Origin: UBA6107 sp964533735
GTDB lineage: Bacteria > Chloroflexota > Anaerolineae > Anaerolineales > Anaerolineaceae
DNA: 64,000 nucleotides
Direction of reading: 5' to 3'
Assembly: GCA_964533735.1 (NCBI GenBank)
Contig: CAZHMD010000003.1
Location: 144,188-208,187, forward strand
The first letter of the stretch is position 1. Each line of letters begins with the position of its first letter. Positions 1 through 8,155 of this stretch are shown here, piece after piece. The position numbers and the translations under genes are program-made. Below the pieces are notes generated by a model that saw nothing but the letters and a program-made list of their open reading frames with translations, searched no databases and was not told the origin of the DNA.

Positions 1-971
1 GCATTCTCGATCATCCTGTCTTCTTTAATAGCGTGGATAGTCGCGACACCAGCGGCTGCTGCGACTGCATTACCGCCGTAAGTGCCGCCATGTGATCCCG
101 GGAGCCACTTCTTCATCAGATCCAGCCTACTGATGACCCCAGAGATGGGCATACCGGAAGCCAATCCTTTGGCAACTGTCATGATATCTGGTTCAATCCC
201 GAAATGTTGATGACCAAACCATTTTCCTGTGCGCCCGAAACCGGATTGTACTTCATCGGCAACCATCAGAATGCCATGTTGATCGCAGATCTTGCGCAAA
301 CCTTTCATGAAGGATACAGGTGGCACCACATACCCGCCTTCACCTAAGACCGGCTCAATGAAAATGGCAGCCGTTTCCTCAGGTGCGGTTTGCATTTGCA
401 ATAGTAATTCGAGCTCTTCAAGGCACCACTGGCTGGTCTTTTCTTCATCCCAGCCGTACTTAAGCGCGTATGGAAAGGGGGTAACAAAGACACCTGGCAT
501 GAGAGGTTGGTAACCGTTTTTATAAACAGTTTTGGATGTGGTCATGGTCATGGTGGCAACCGTACGGCCATGAAAACTTCCCTGGAAAACGATCACATTG
601 GGTCGTTTGGTGGCATGGCGAGCAAGTTTTAGTGCACCTTCCACTGCCTCGGCACCGGAATTGCTAAAGAAGAACCCGTCCAGGCTGGGCGGGACGATGG
701 TGCGCAATTCCTCAACCAGTTCGAGCATGGGTTTATGCGTCACCAAGTTAGCCTGCCCGTGCAACAGCAAACCTGCCTGCGTGCGAATTGCTTCGACCAC
801 CTTGGGATGGCAGTGCCCGGTATTGGTAACCCCGATACCGCAAGCAAAATCCAGGATCTTGCGCCCATCGGTGGCATAAATATAGCTTCCCTCTGCATGG
901 TCCACAATGATGTCCGAATAATGCGTCCAAACGGGAGACAGGTGTTCAAAGTTTTCTTTATAATTGGTCAT
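1..971 (-). CDS. Class III aminotransferase, GABA/acetylornithine type (partial)
   Basis: PLP-dependent transaminase that moves an omega- or alpha-amino group to a keto acid and leaves an aldehyde or keto product. The gene reads leftward and is cut by the window edge after about 323 residues, so the C-terminus is missing. Visible family features are the glycine-rich SNSGAEAVEGA segment near residue 105, FHGRT near 133, the PLP-binding Asp in ADEVQSGFGRTG near 239, and the Schiff-base lysine in VAKGLASGMP near 268. It starts 29 bases after the stop of the aldehyde:ferredoxin oxidoreductase gene, so the two are probably co-transcribed. That suggests that aldehyde made by transamination is oxidised next door. 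The exact substrate (GABA, lysine, ornithine, beta-amino acid) cannot be read from sequence alone. Confidence 0.9.
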   Translation of the reverse strand, partial: MTNYKENFEHLSPVWTHYSDIIVDHAEGSYIYATDGRKILDFACGIGVTNTGHCHPKVVEAIRTQAGLLLHGQANLVTHKPMLELVEELRTIVPPSLDGFFFSNSGAEAVEGALKLARHATKRPNVIVFQGSFHGRTVATMTMTTSKTVYKNGYQPLMPGVFVTPFPYALKYGWDEEKTSQWCLEELELLLQMQTAPEETAAIFIEPVLGEGGYVVPPVSFMKGLRKICDQHGILMVADEVQSGFGRTGKWFGHQHFGIEPDIMTVAKGLASGMPISGVISRLDLMKKWLPGSHGGTYGGNAVAAAAGVATIHAIKEDRMIEN

Positions 972-1000
972 AATCCTATCCGTATTCTTAAGAATGTTAG

Positions 1001-2899
1001 TTAAAGGGTTATCCACTCAAGCCCTAATTCTTGTAATTTTTGAGGTGTTGGATTGCCATTATCACTCCAACCGACCTCTTTGTAGTATTGTTCCAACGCA
1101 GCGGTAAATAGACCGCGGTCAACGGAAGCACCAGCTTGCACTCCTGATCCAACGAGAGGAATAAAGAATTTTTCCGGCAGCACATCTTCTGCCCTGCTGA
1201 ATCCTTCGCGGGTGTTGAAAGCCCGCAGCATATTGAGGCGTCGCTCGCCTACACGCATCAATTCTTCCAGCGTCACATCCCAACCTGTTACAGCCTTTAC
1301 CATATCCAATGTCTCCTGCGGTCCAAAAAGGGTCCAGGCTGGACCAAATACAAACTGGCACAAGGTCAGCGTATCGAGCATGCTGTAAAAGTACTGGGTG
1401 AGGTAAGCGAAGCGCACTTTCTCCGGTCCAAAATCACCAGCCGGAGGAGGGTTGTTCAAACCAATCATCGCCAGGCGTTTTAGATAGAGGTCTGATGTGC
1501 CTTCTTCGTACATCCAGTCGTGCTCACTGGATTGGTGGTCAGCCCCAAAGGGGTTGACTGCATAAATGAGCGCAAGTGATTTTTTGGTCTGCGGCATATG
1601 CATGGGAGCTTCTTCGTTTTTCACGGTGGTCAGATATAATTTTGCTTCTGGACCGAAAAAGTCAGCAGCCCTGGCGGAACCTTTTGCCAGTATGCAACCG
1701 AAGGGCGTGGAACAATTAACAATCTCATCCAATAACTTTAACACCGCGTCAGCATCTCCAAATTTAAGGACAATGCCGCCAGTATCCCTGGTGGTGATGA
1801 TTCCCTTTTCAAAACACTCGATGGCGAAGGCGATGGTAGCACCGCAGGTAATGGAATCGACGCCATAGGCATTGCAGACCTGGTTAGCCAGGGCAATCGC
1901 CTCAAGACTTTTTATTCCGCACATGGATCCGAAGGAACCGAGAGTTTCATACTCCGGACCACCGTAATAAGGATCGATCGCCTTTCCCTGGTATTCCGCT
2001 TCAACGACACGTTTACAGCGCACAACGCAGGAGTAACAGGTATCTCTTTTCTTCAAGATGGTGTCCAGCATGGTTTCACCGCTGATGGCCTTTGCGTCTT
2101 CGAAAGAGGCTTCGCTGTAATTACGTGTTGGGAGAGAGCCAAGCTGGTCTTGAGGAATGACCACGCTGGCTGTTCCCAATTCACCAATTCCGATCATATC
2201 AGGATTGGTCTTCATGTCTGCCACGCCAAGTTTGGCGAGTTCCAACAACTTCTGTGAATCGGCTACCTTGACCTTGTCTGTTCCACGGACAACAATGGCT
2301 TTAAGGTTTTTACTTGCCATCACTGTTCCCATGCCAGTGCGGCCATTGTTTCGGTTAGCCATATTAAGGATGCTGGAATAAAGCACGCCGTTTTCTGCTG
2401 CAGGACCAATCTGCATCACCTGGGCTTTGGGATCGCCCACCTCTTTCTTAATGATCTCATCGACTTCGCGGGTTTTTAAACCTCGCAGATGACTGGCTTC
2501 ATGCAAACTGGCTGCTCCGTTGATTATGGAGAGATACACAGGTTTCGCGGACTTGCCGCGAACGACGATGCCGTCAAAACCTGCGAATTTTAACTCGGCC
2601 GGGAAAAACCCACCTGCCTGAGAATCTCCAATTCCGCCGGTCATGGGGCTCTTGGCATTTACATTCATGCGGCTTTGCCCAGAAATCGGCGCGCCAGTGG
2701 TTACCGACGCCATCACCGTGAGGATGTTTTCTGGGGAGAGAGGGTCAATCCCCGCCGGGACTTCCTTGAGGATATAGTAAAGGCCAAAGGCGCTGCCGCC
2801 CATATAGGTGCGGTAAAAGCTCTCAGGGGGTGTTTCGGTTTCGAGGGTAGACTGGGTGAGATTGACATGTAGAATCTTGCCGTTATAACCGTTGGGCAT
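1001..2899 (-). CDS. aor: Aldehyde:ferredoxin oxidoreductase (tungsten enzyme)
   Basis: Oxidises aldehydes to carboxylic acids and reduces ferredoxin, using a tungsto-bispterin cofactor and one 4Fe-4S cluster in the cytoplasm. The 632 residues match the family length. The N-terminal domain has the typical GGSAFGLYYIL and NAKSPMTGG segments. Cluster cysteines are visible as C288, C291 and C295 (TCYSCVVRC), with the late fourth cysteine at about 514 in LTLCQFV. It lies between a saccharopine dehydrogenase-like gene and an aminotransferase in one leftward run. A role in fermentative amino-acid or polyamine breakdown, turning transamination-derived aldehydes into acids and reduced ferredoxin, is inferred from this context. 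Oxygen-sensitive enzymes of this kind point to an anaerobic host. Confidence 0.95.
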   Translation of the reverse strand: MPNGYNGKILHVNLTQSTLETETPPESFYRTYMGGSAFGLYYILKEVPAGIDPLSPENILTVMASVTTGAPISGQSRMNVNAKSPMTGGIGDSQAGGFFPAELKFAGFDGIVVRGKSAKPVYLSIINGAASLHEASHLRGLKTREVDEIIKKEVGDPKAQVMQIGPAAENGVLYSSILNMANRNNGRTGMGTVMASKNLKAIVVRGTDKVKVADSQKLLELAKLGVADMKTNPDMIGIGELGTASVVIPQDQLGSLPTRNYSEASFEDAKAISGETMLDTILKKRDTCYSCVVRCKRVVEAEYQGKAIDPYYGGPEYETLGSFGSMCGIKSLEAIALANQVCNAYGVDSITCGATIAFAIECFEKGIITTRDTGGIVLKFGDADAVLKLLDEIVNCSTPFGCILAKGSARAADFFGPEAKLYLTTVKNEEAPMHMPQTKKSLALIYAVNPFGADHQSSEHDWMYEEGTSDLYLKRLAMIGLNNPPPAGDFGPEKVRFAYLTQYFYSMLDTLTLCQFVFGPAWTLFGPQETLDMVKAVTGWDVTLEELMRVGERRLNMLRAFNTREGFSRAEDVLPEKFFIPLVGSGVQAGASVDRGLFTAALEQYYKEVGWSDNGNPTPQKLQELGLEWITL

Positions 2900-2935
2900 G
2901 GGAATCTCCTGAAATGTGACTTACTGATGTTGATG

Positions 2936-2975
2936 GGAGTTCTCCAACTTTTGACAATTAAAATTGGAGAACTCC
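2936..2975. repeat. Perfect 12-bp inverted repeat upstream of aor
   Basis: Arms GGAGTTCTCCAA (2936-2947) and TTGGAGAACTCC (2964-2975) are separated by 16 bases. It lies in the 109-base gap between the saccharopine dehydrogenase-like gene and aor. No T-run follows on the minus strand, so it is a weak terminator candidate. It could be an RNA-processing or stabilising hairpin, or an operator, setting aor expression apart from the upstream genes. Confidence 0.6.
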
Positions 2976-3008
2976 TAAATTTTACCGCATGCTAGTCCAG
3001 AACGACCT

Positions 3009-4214
3009 CTACCACTCCTTGATTCCCCATGGGAAGCCAAAATCAGCCATGAGGTTCATGAAAGGTAGCGGATCAAAGGCTTCAGGTCCTTCAACACCGG
3101 TTTTCTTCCATACTCCGGTTTCCAGCAGTTCCATACCAATGACGGCATTGAAGGCTGTTTGCGTGACTACCACCTGGCAGTCAAACTTCTTCATGGATTC
3201 TTTGTTGTCAGCCACCTGGTAGAGGTAAACCTGTTTTTCTTTGCCGTCTTTCTTGCCTTTGACCCATGTGCCGGCGCAAGTTGAACCTTCCATCAAGTGC
3301 CCGAGGTGGGCAGGGTCCGGCAGACAGGCAGCCACTACATCACGCGGGGCGACTTCTACATTCTTTACCTTGATTGGTTCTTTGTTATCAAGGCCGAGCA
3401 TGTGCAGGGTTTTTAAAATGCCGATGAATTCATCGCCAAGCCCATATTTGAAGGTAACGCGGTTGCATTTTACATAGCGCGGAACGAGCAGGACTTCCTC
3501 GTGCTCGACGTTGACGCATTCCACTTTACCAATCCCACCGGGAAAATCAAAGGTTTCCGGTTCAGAGAAGGGTGCTGTGGTGAACCATTTCTTTCCTTTT
3601 TCCCAAATGACCGGCGGATTCAGGCATTCTTCAATGGTTGTCCAGATGGAGAAATTCGGGGCAAAATCATATCCTTTAACGATGAGATTTGCACCATCAC
3701 GGACACCAACTTCGTCAATTTCATCAAAGAGGTGCAGTTCGGCGTATTTGGCAAAAACATCCGCCATTCCAGGCTCAACCCCCAACCCCAGCAATGCAAG
3801 GATACCTTTTTTCTTCCATTGCTCGGCACGCTCAAACTGATAGTCCCCCAGTTTGATTCCGGTTTTATTATATGGATCCTTTTTATGGGGCTCGGACAGG
3901 GTCATCGCCATATCCATGTAATTGCATCCAGCTTCATAAGCTGCATCAAAGATGGGAACATTGAAACTGGGGTCACAGGCATTCATGATCAGGTCGATTT
4001 GATACTTCTTTGCCATCGCCACAATCATTTCTTTATTGTTAGCATCAATAAACTCGGCGGGGAATTTCTTCTTGTCCTTCAGCTTCACCTGAACTTCTTC
4101 TGTTCTGGCTTTGTTGTAATCCGCCAGGACCATCATTTCAAGCCAGGGACGTTTGGACGCGATCACTGCAATAGCCTCACCAACCCCACCGACACCGACT
4201 AATAACACCTTCAT
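3009..4214 (-). CDS. Saccharopine dehydrogenase-like NAD(P)-binding oxidoreductase
   Basis: A 401-residue protein of the saccharopine dehydrogenase (LYS9-like) superfamily. The N-terminal Rossmann motif VGVGGVGEAIA (residues 5-15) is followed by ADYN, which binds the nucleotide ribose. The middle holds a GLGVEPGMADVFA segment typical of the family. Relatives form or split secondary amines between an aldehyde and an amino acid (saccharopine, carboxynorspermidine). The gene sits 32 bases downstream of an APC permease and upstream of aor, all on the minus strand. Lysine or polyamine catabolism is therefore plausible, but the substrate is not established. An ATG preceded by AAGGAGAAC sets the start. 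Confidence 0.85.
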   Translation of the reverse strand: MKVLLVGVGGVGEAIAVIASKRPWLEMMVLADYNKARTEEVQVKLKDKKKFPAEFIDANNKEMIVAMAKKYQIDLIMNACDPSFNVPIFDAAYEAGCNYMDMAMTLSEPHKKDPYNKTGIKLGDYQFERAEQWKKKGILALLGLGVEPGMADVFAKYAELHLFDEIDEVGVRDGANLIVKGYDFAPNFSIWTTIEECLNPPVIWEKGKKWFTTAPFSEPETFDFPGGIGKVECVNVEHEEVLLVPRYVKCNRVTFKYGLGDEFIGILKTLHMLGLDNKEPIKVKNVEVAPRDVVAACLPDPAHLGHLMEGSTCAGTWVKGKKDGKEKQVYLYQVADNKESMKKFDCQVVVTQTAFNAVIGMELLETGVWKKTGVEGPEAFDPLPFMNLMADFGFPWGIKEW

Positions 4215-4246
4215 ATTGTTCTCCTTTAGTAGATCAGTTTATAGTC

Positions 4247-5845
4247 TTACTTTTCAGGTGCATTGAGGACGTAAGGATCAACATCCGGGATACCCTTCTT
4301 AACCCATTTTTTAATGGGGAAGTAGAGGATCGCCCCAATTGCCATGGCAAGTAGGCTCAAGCCAATGGCACCTTGCCAACCATAATCAATCACCTGGCTG
4401 ACAATGGCAAGGATGATGATCGAGAGTGGTGCGACAACGATGTAGATCAAGCCTACAACGCCACCTGGAACCCGGTTGCGCGGGAGATTTGGTTTCTTGA
4501 TGCGCAATACGACCAGGGCAAATATTTCCGCCATCAGCACGAGCATATTGAGGAAGACATCAATGACCACAAGACTTTGAAATGCTGACAGCGAGAATAT
4601 CAGGTAGAATACACCGCAAACCAGGATGGCCACCCAAGGGGTACCATACTTGGGATGTACCTTATTGAGCCATTGAGGCATCATGCCGTCTTCGGCTAAC
4701 GCATACGGTACGCGCGTTCCTCCCAAGCCGTTGCCGATGAACAAACCGATCATGGAGAGAATTGCTGAAATACCAACAATACCACCGAGGAACAAGGACA
4801 GGTTGCTATCTTTTCCGGCAATCTTGTCGCCGATACGATGGGCAATAGTCGGGAATTCCCATCCATAATCAGTTGTGGGATCAGCACCCCACTCAACAAT
4901 TTGATCTTCAGTGATACCGTAATCAGCGAGGACAACACCAATCCCCGCACCAGCTTCATATTCCTCAATACCCCACATCATATAACTTTTATTCTCACCG
5001 GCTCCACCCCATAAGCCTGCAATGGTCGGGATCGAATAAGAGAGAATAGCCGCGACCAGCACCAGAGCCATCGCTTTGGGGTAGATCTTCTTGGGTTCTT
5101 TAATCTCGTCACCGGCAGCGGTGGGTAATTCCCAACCCATGAAGTTCCACATTGCCACATAAATGCCGACGCTGAGTGCTGCCAACAGGTTGGATCCGTT
5201 TACTTCCTGCCCACCCGGGAGGAAATCAAGCCTGAGAGGCTCACCAGAGGTGATTCCGGCATAGATGCCAAAACCAGACATGATGACTAACGGCAGGATC
5301 ATCAACAATCCAATCCAGTTTGAGGTGAGTCCGGTCAACCTGGCACCGCGCACGTTCAGTAACGAGACAGCAATGATGAGAACCGCCGCCACAAGCCAGG
5401 AGAGGAAATCGCCAGAAAAATCGATGCCGGCAATGGTTGCGCCATCGGATAATGCCGGGATGAAGTAGCTCAGGTACCAGGCTGTCCAGATGGGATAAAT
5501 GGAAACGTCGACCCAGGAAACCACCCAGTTCATCCAGCCGGAAAGGAACCCGGTGAATGGACCAAAAGCTTGCTTGACCCAGTGGTAGTAGCCACCTTCA
5601 ACTGGCATCATGGACTGCATCTCACGCACCATAAGCATATTCGGAATGCTGAATACCAAAGGTGTAACCACCATCAGTAATAGTGCGAGGCCAGGTCCAG
5701 ACAAACCGACCATGGGTTCCGCCCCAAACGCCCCACCGCAAACAGTGAAGTAGATCAAGCCAAAAAGAGGCAATAGGGTCAACTCCCTTTTCAATTTTGC
5801 TTTTTCTGACTTCGTAAGTGCTGAGTTCATGGTTTCTTCAGTCAT
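4247..5845 (-). CDS. APC-family amino acid/polyamine permease
   Basis: Membrane transporter of the amino acid-polyamine-organocation superfamily with about 12 hydrophobic segments in 532 residues. TM1 carries the broken-helix segment LFGLIYFTVCGGAFGAEPMVG, which in the family forms the substrate and ion site. MMPVEGGYYHWVKQAFGPFTGFLSGW is the conserved TM2-3 region. A hydrophilic insert of about 60 residues sits near residues 280-345. It is the first structural gene after the Lrp regulator in the leftward run and probably imports the amino acid or amine that the downstream enzymes break down. The start has a strong AGGAGG-type ribosome site. Confidence 0.92.
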   Translation of the reverse strand: MTEETMNSALTKSEKAKLKRELTLLPLFGLIYFTVCGGAFGAEPMVGLSGPGLALLLMVVTPLVFSIPNMLMVREMQSMMPVEGGYYHWVKQAFGPFTGFLSGWMNWVVSWVDVSIYPIWTAWYLSYFIPALSDGATIAGIDFSGDFLSWLVAAVLIIAVSLLNVRGARLTGLTSNWIGLLMILPLVIMSGFGIYAGITSGEPLRLDFLPGGQEVNGSNLLAALSVGIYVAMWNFMGWELPTAAGDEIKEPKKIYPKAMALVLVAAILSYSIPTIAGLWGGAGENKSYMMWGIEEYEAGAGIGVVLADYGITEDQIVEWGADPTTDYGWEFPTIAHRIGDKIAGKDSNLSLFLGGIVGISAILSMIGLFIGNGLGGTRVPYALAEDGMMPQWLNKVHPKYGTPWVAILVCGVFYLIFSLSAFQSLVVIDVFLNMLVLMAEIFALVVLRIKKPNLPRNRVPGGVVGLIYIVVAPLSIIILAIVSQVIDYGWQGAIGLSLLAMAIGAILYFPIKKWVKKGIPDVDPYVLNAPEK

Positions 5846-5888
5846 TATTCCTCCTCTTCAATTTTGACAAAGAATTGCTACCTTCAAA

Positions 5889-5902
5889 GTGGCGTACGCC
5901 AC
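5889..5902. repeat. 14-bp perfect palindrome
   Basis: GTGGCGTACGCCAC reads the same on both strands and lies about 45 bases upstream of the permease start, between it and the Lrp regulator. Its place suggests an operator for the leftward operon, but a chance palindrome cannot be excluded. Confidence 0.4.
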
Positions 5903-5965
5903 CGGGTAACCGTGAGGGATTTCTGAACAAACCGATAATGTCGAACTAATTAACGAATAAGGGAT

Positions 5966-6439
5966 TTATTCTTTTATACAAAAAGAAGGGATGTGCCAAA
6001 CATGGTCGTCTTTGATTCTGAGTGGAACGAAGGAAATGTGAGTCTTTCTGACACCTGAAATTTGCCCAATCACGTCGGTGACGAATGAGAATAGATCGTT
6101 ATTGTTTTGAGCAAATACCTGGATACTGATGTCGGTGTCCCCTGTTGAACAAGCCACGTAACTGACTGATTCGTAGGAAGCGATTTGTTGGGCGATCTTC
6201 AGCACGAGGGATGGTTCAACTTCAATAAATACATCGGCAAAAACGCTTAACCCAAGGGCTTCAGCATTGATGTTTCCCCGTACACTGATGATCTTACTTT
6301 TAATTAGGCGTTCAATTCTGTAGCGTACTGCCCTTTCGGAAATATCCCCAATTTGCTGGGCAATAGCTGAGCAGCTCATTCTTCCATCTTCAATCAATAA
6401 GTCGGAAATTTTTTTGTCAATTGCATCAATTTTTGTCAT
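5966..6439 (-). CDS. Lrp/AsnC-family transcriptional regulator
   Basis: DNA-binding feast/famine regulator of about 157 residues. The N-terminal helix-turn-helix (AIDKKISDLLIEDGRMSCSAI onward, then SERAVRYRIERLI) is followed by an alpha/beta RAM effector domain. The ATG at 6439 fits the family N-terminus better than an upstream in-frame start that adds 19 unrelated residues. It sits between a leftward catabolic operon and divergent putrescine-aminotransferase and symporter genes. Local control of both sets in response to an amino acid or amine is likely. Its own promoter overlaps one arm of an inverted repeat, as in autoregulated Lrp genes. Confidence 0.92.
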   Translation of the reverse strand: MTKIDAIDKKISDLLIEDGRMSCSAIAQQIGDISERAVRYRIERLIKSKIISVRGNINAEALGLSVFADVFIEVEPSLVLKIAQQIASYESVSYVACSTGDTDISIQVFAQNNNDLFSFVTDVIGQISGVRKTHISFVPLRIKDDHVWHIPSFCIKE

Positions 6440-6467
6440 GGCTATTCCGTTTCCGAGATTTACACAT

Positions 6468-6496
6468 ATTATAGATATTAATTCCGAAAAATACAA
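6468..6496 (-). promoter_or_regulatory. Promoter of the Lrp-family gene
   Basis: On the minus strand a TTGTAT -35 box (6491-6496) and a TATAAT -10 box (6468-6473) are 17 bases apart. The spacing and -10 match are those of the housekeeping sigma factor. Confidence 0.7.
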
Positions 6497-6540
6497 GAAC
6501 TTCTTCTAAAATGACAATAAATTCCGTTGTTTGTATTTCG
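6485..6540. promoter_or_regulatory. Candidate Lrp operator (inverted repeat)
   Basis: CGAAAAATACAA (6485-6496) and TTGTATTTCG (6531-6540) form an inverted pair with one two-base difference in the A-run. The left arm covers the -35 box of the regulator gene. AATTCCG also occurs twice nearby (6480-6486 and 6511-6517). The layout fits binding by the adjacent Lrp-type protein; this is inference. Confidence 0.45.
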
Positions 6541-6587
6541 TTTAATGTCTGTTTCTTAATTTCTTACGTTTACAACGAATTGGGTAC

Positions 6588-6616
6588 TTGACATTAGTCC
6601 GATTTTTGCAATAATA
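6588..6616 (+). promoter_or_regulatory. Promoter of the putrescine-type aminotransferase
   Basis: A perfect TTGACA -35 (6588-6593) is followed after 17 bases by ATAATA (6611-6616). The implied leader is about 130 bases. Confidence 0.65.
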
Positions 6617-6755
6617 AATGTTAGGGAAAAAGGGAAAGATTCCTTTGTTTTTCCTGCTTTATCGGTATTACCACCTATCAAATCGCGTGATATCGGCAAA
6701 TTTTCCAAAAATATTATCGTTTTTTACAATCTAATCCAAATCCAAGGAGGATGTA

Positions 6756-8114
6756 ATGCCGCAAGATCTTAAGGATGCATTAGCTTATTCTGATCGTTGG
6801 TTGGAGCTCATCAAGAAACCCAGTGTGCTGGAAGCTGAGGGAAAACAGATCATAGAAGAGAGCAAGAAGAACTTCGCTGATTACTTCAACACGAACTGGC
6901 TGGAGTATCGCAAATCCGTCACGGAAGCCGGTGACTGGGCATGCGTTGAGTGGAACGGACGCGGTGCCCTCTTTAAGGATGTGCTCGGTCGAGAATACAT
7001 CGATTGCCTGGGCGGCTATGGCATGATGGATCATGGATGGAGTCACCCCGATGTTGTGGCAGCAGTGGCTTCTCAACTCCAGCGCACTCCCATGCCAAGC
7101 CAGGAATTGATCGACCCCCTGCGCGGCGTGCTTGCCCGCATGATGGCAGATATTACTCCCGGAGATATTAAATATTCGTTTTTCTGCGCCAGTGGAACTG
7201 AAGCCATCGAAGGAGCGATTAAACTCGCGAAGATGTATACAAAAAAGAACGGTTTCATTGTTGCCACGAAAGCCTTCCATGGCAAAACCATGGGGTCACT
7301 CTCCATGATGGGCAAGGCAGATTACCGGCAGCCACCCGGCATGCTCTACGGCGGACCAATCTACCATGTACCCTACGGAGATGCTGGCGCGGTTGAACAG
7401 CAACTCAAGATCTGCGAAACTGTTGGGATTGACATTGCAGCTGTATTGATGGAGCCCATCCAGGGTGAAGCTGGCGCGATTGTGCCACCTGATGATTTCT
7501 GGCCGCGCATCCGCAAAGCCACCAAGGAACATGGCGTTCTTTTGATCGCGGATGAAGTTCAAACCGGGCTCGGGCGCACAGGTAAACTGTGGGGCGTAGA
7601 CCACTGGGACGTAAAGCCGGACATCATCGCCCTGGCGAAATCCCTTGGCGGCGGTGTCATGCCGATCAGTACTTTCTGCTCCACTGAAGAAATCTGGCAG
7701 TGCATGATGTATCCAAATCCGTTTATCCACACTACCACCACCGGCGGCGGTGCACTTGCATGCTCAGCAGCAATCGCGGCAATTAACGTAGTTCTTCGCG
7801 ATGACTACCCGAAGATGGCTGCGGAAAAGGGCGCATATCTGATGCCTAGACTGCAGGAACTGGTGAAGAAATACTCGAATATTTATGACTTTGTCAGCGG
7901 CAGAGGTCTTCTTATTGGTCAGCACTTCAAGGAAGCAGAAGTGGGTTATAAGATTGCCGCTGGGCTCTTCAAACGAGGCGTCCTGGTGGCTGGAACACTA
8001 ACCAGTGCTCACACCATCCGTATTGAACCGCCCCTGGTAATCACTTATGAGCAATTGGATGAAGTATTAAACAGATTGGAGGACACTCTTTCAGAAGTCA
8101 ATAAAACCCTGTAA
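6756..8114 (+). CDS. Putrescine aminotransferase-like class III transaminase
   Basis: A 452-residue PLP enzyme that closely resembles E. coli putrescine aminotransferase (PatA/YgjG) in visible motifs. These include FLEYRKSVT-like text near residue 48, YIDCLGGYGM near 81, KYSFFCASGTEAIEGA near 139, MEPIQGEAGAI near 232, ADEVQTGLGRTGK near 265, and the lysine in LAKSLGGGVMP at 295. The family moves the terminal amino group of putrescine or cadaverine to 2-oxoglutarate and leaves an aminoaldehyde. The next gene is a sodium symporter 41 bases downstream. Across the divergent Lrp gene lies an aldehyde oxidoreductase that could take the aldehyde product. Substrate choice between putrescine, cadaverine and similar diamines is open. 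Confidence 0.88.
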   Translation: MPQDLKDALAYSDRWLELIKKPSVLEAEGKQIIEESKKNFADYFNTNWLEYRKSVTEAGDWACVEWNGRGALFKDVLGREYIDCLGGYGMMDHGWSHPDVVAAVASQLQRTPMPSQELIDPLRGVLARMMADITPGDIKYSFFCASGTEAIEGAIKLAKMYTKKNGFIVATKAFHGKTMGSLSMMGKADYRQPPGMLYGGPIYHVPYGDAGAVEQQLKICETVGIDIAAVLMEPIQGEAGAIVPPDDFWPRIRKATKEHGVLLIADEVQTGLGRTGKLWGVDHWDVKPDIIALAKSLGGGVMPISTFCSTEEIWQCMMYPNPFIHTTTTGGGALACSAAIAAINVVLRDDYPKMAAEKGAYLMPRLQELVKKYSNIYDFVSGRGLLIGQHFKEAEVGYKIAAGLFKRGVLVAGTLTSAHTIRIEPPLVITYEQLDEVLNRLEDTLSEVNKTL

Positions 8115-8155
8115 AACGCCTGAAACTTATTTCTACTAAAGAAAGGAACTGAAAG

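Larger units (their letters stand above)
6440..6755. other. Divergent intergenic region, AT-rich
   Basis: This 316-base gap between the Lrp-family gene and the putrescine-type aminotransferase holds the two divergent promoters and the inverted repeat listed separately. No ORF or RNA gene is evident in the rest, which is AT-rich. An AAGGAGG ribosome site directly precedes the aminotransferase. Confidence 0.7.

Noticed and set aside
3501..4202. A 233-codon open frame on the plus strand
   Set aside because: It is antisense to the saccharopine dehydrogenase-like gene, which has clear motifs; the antisense product has no recognisable features.
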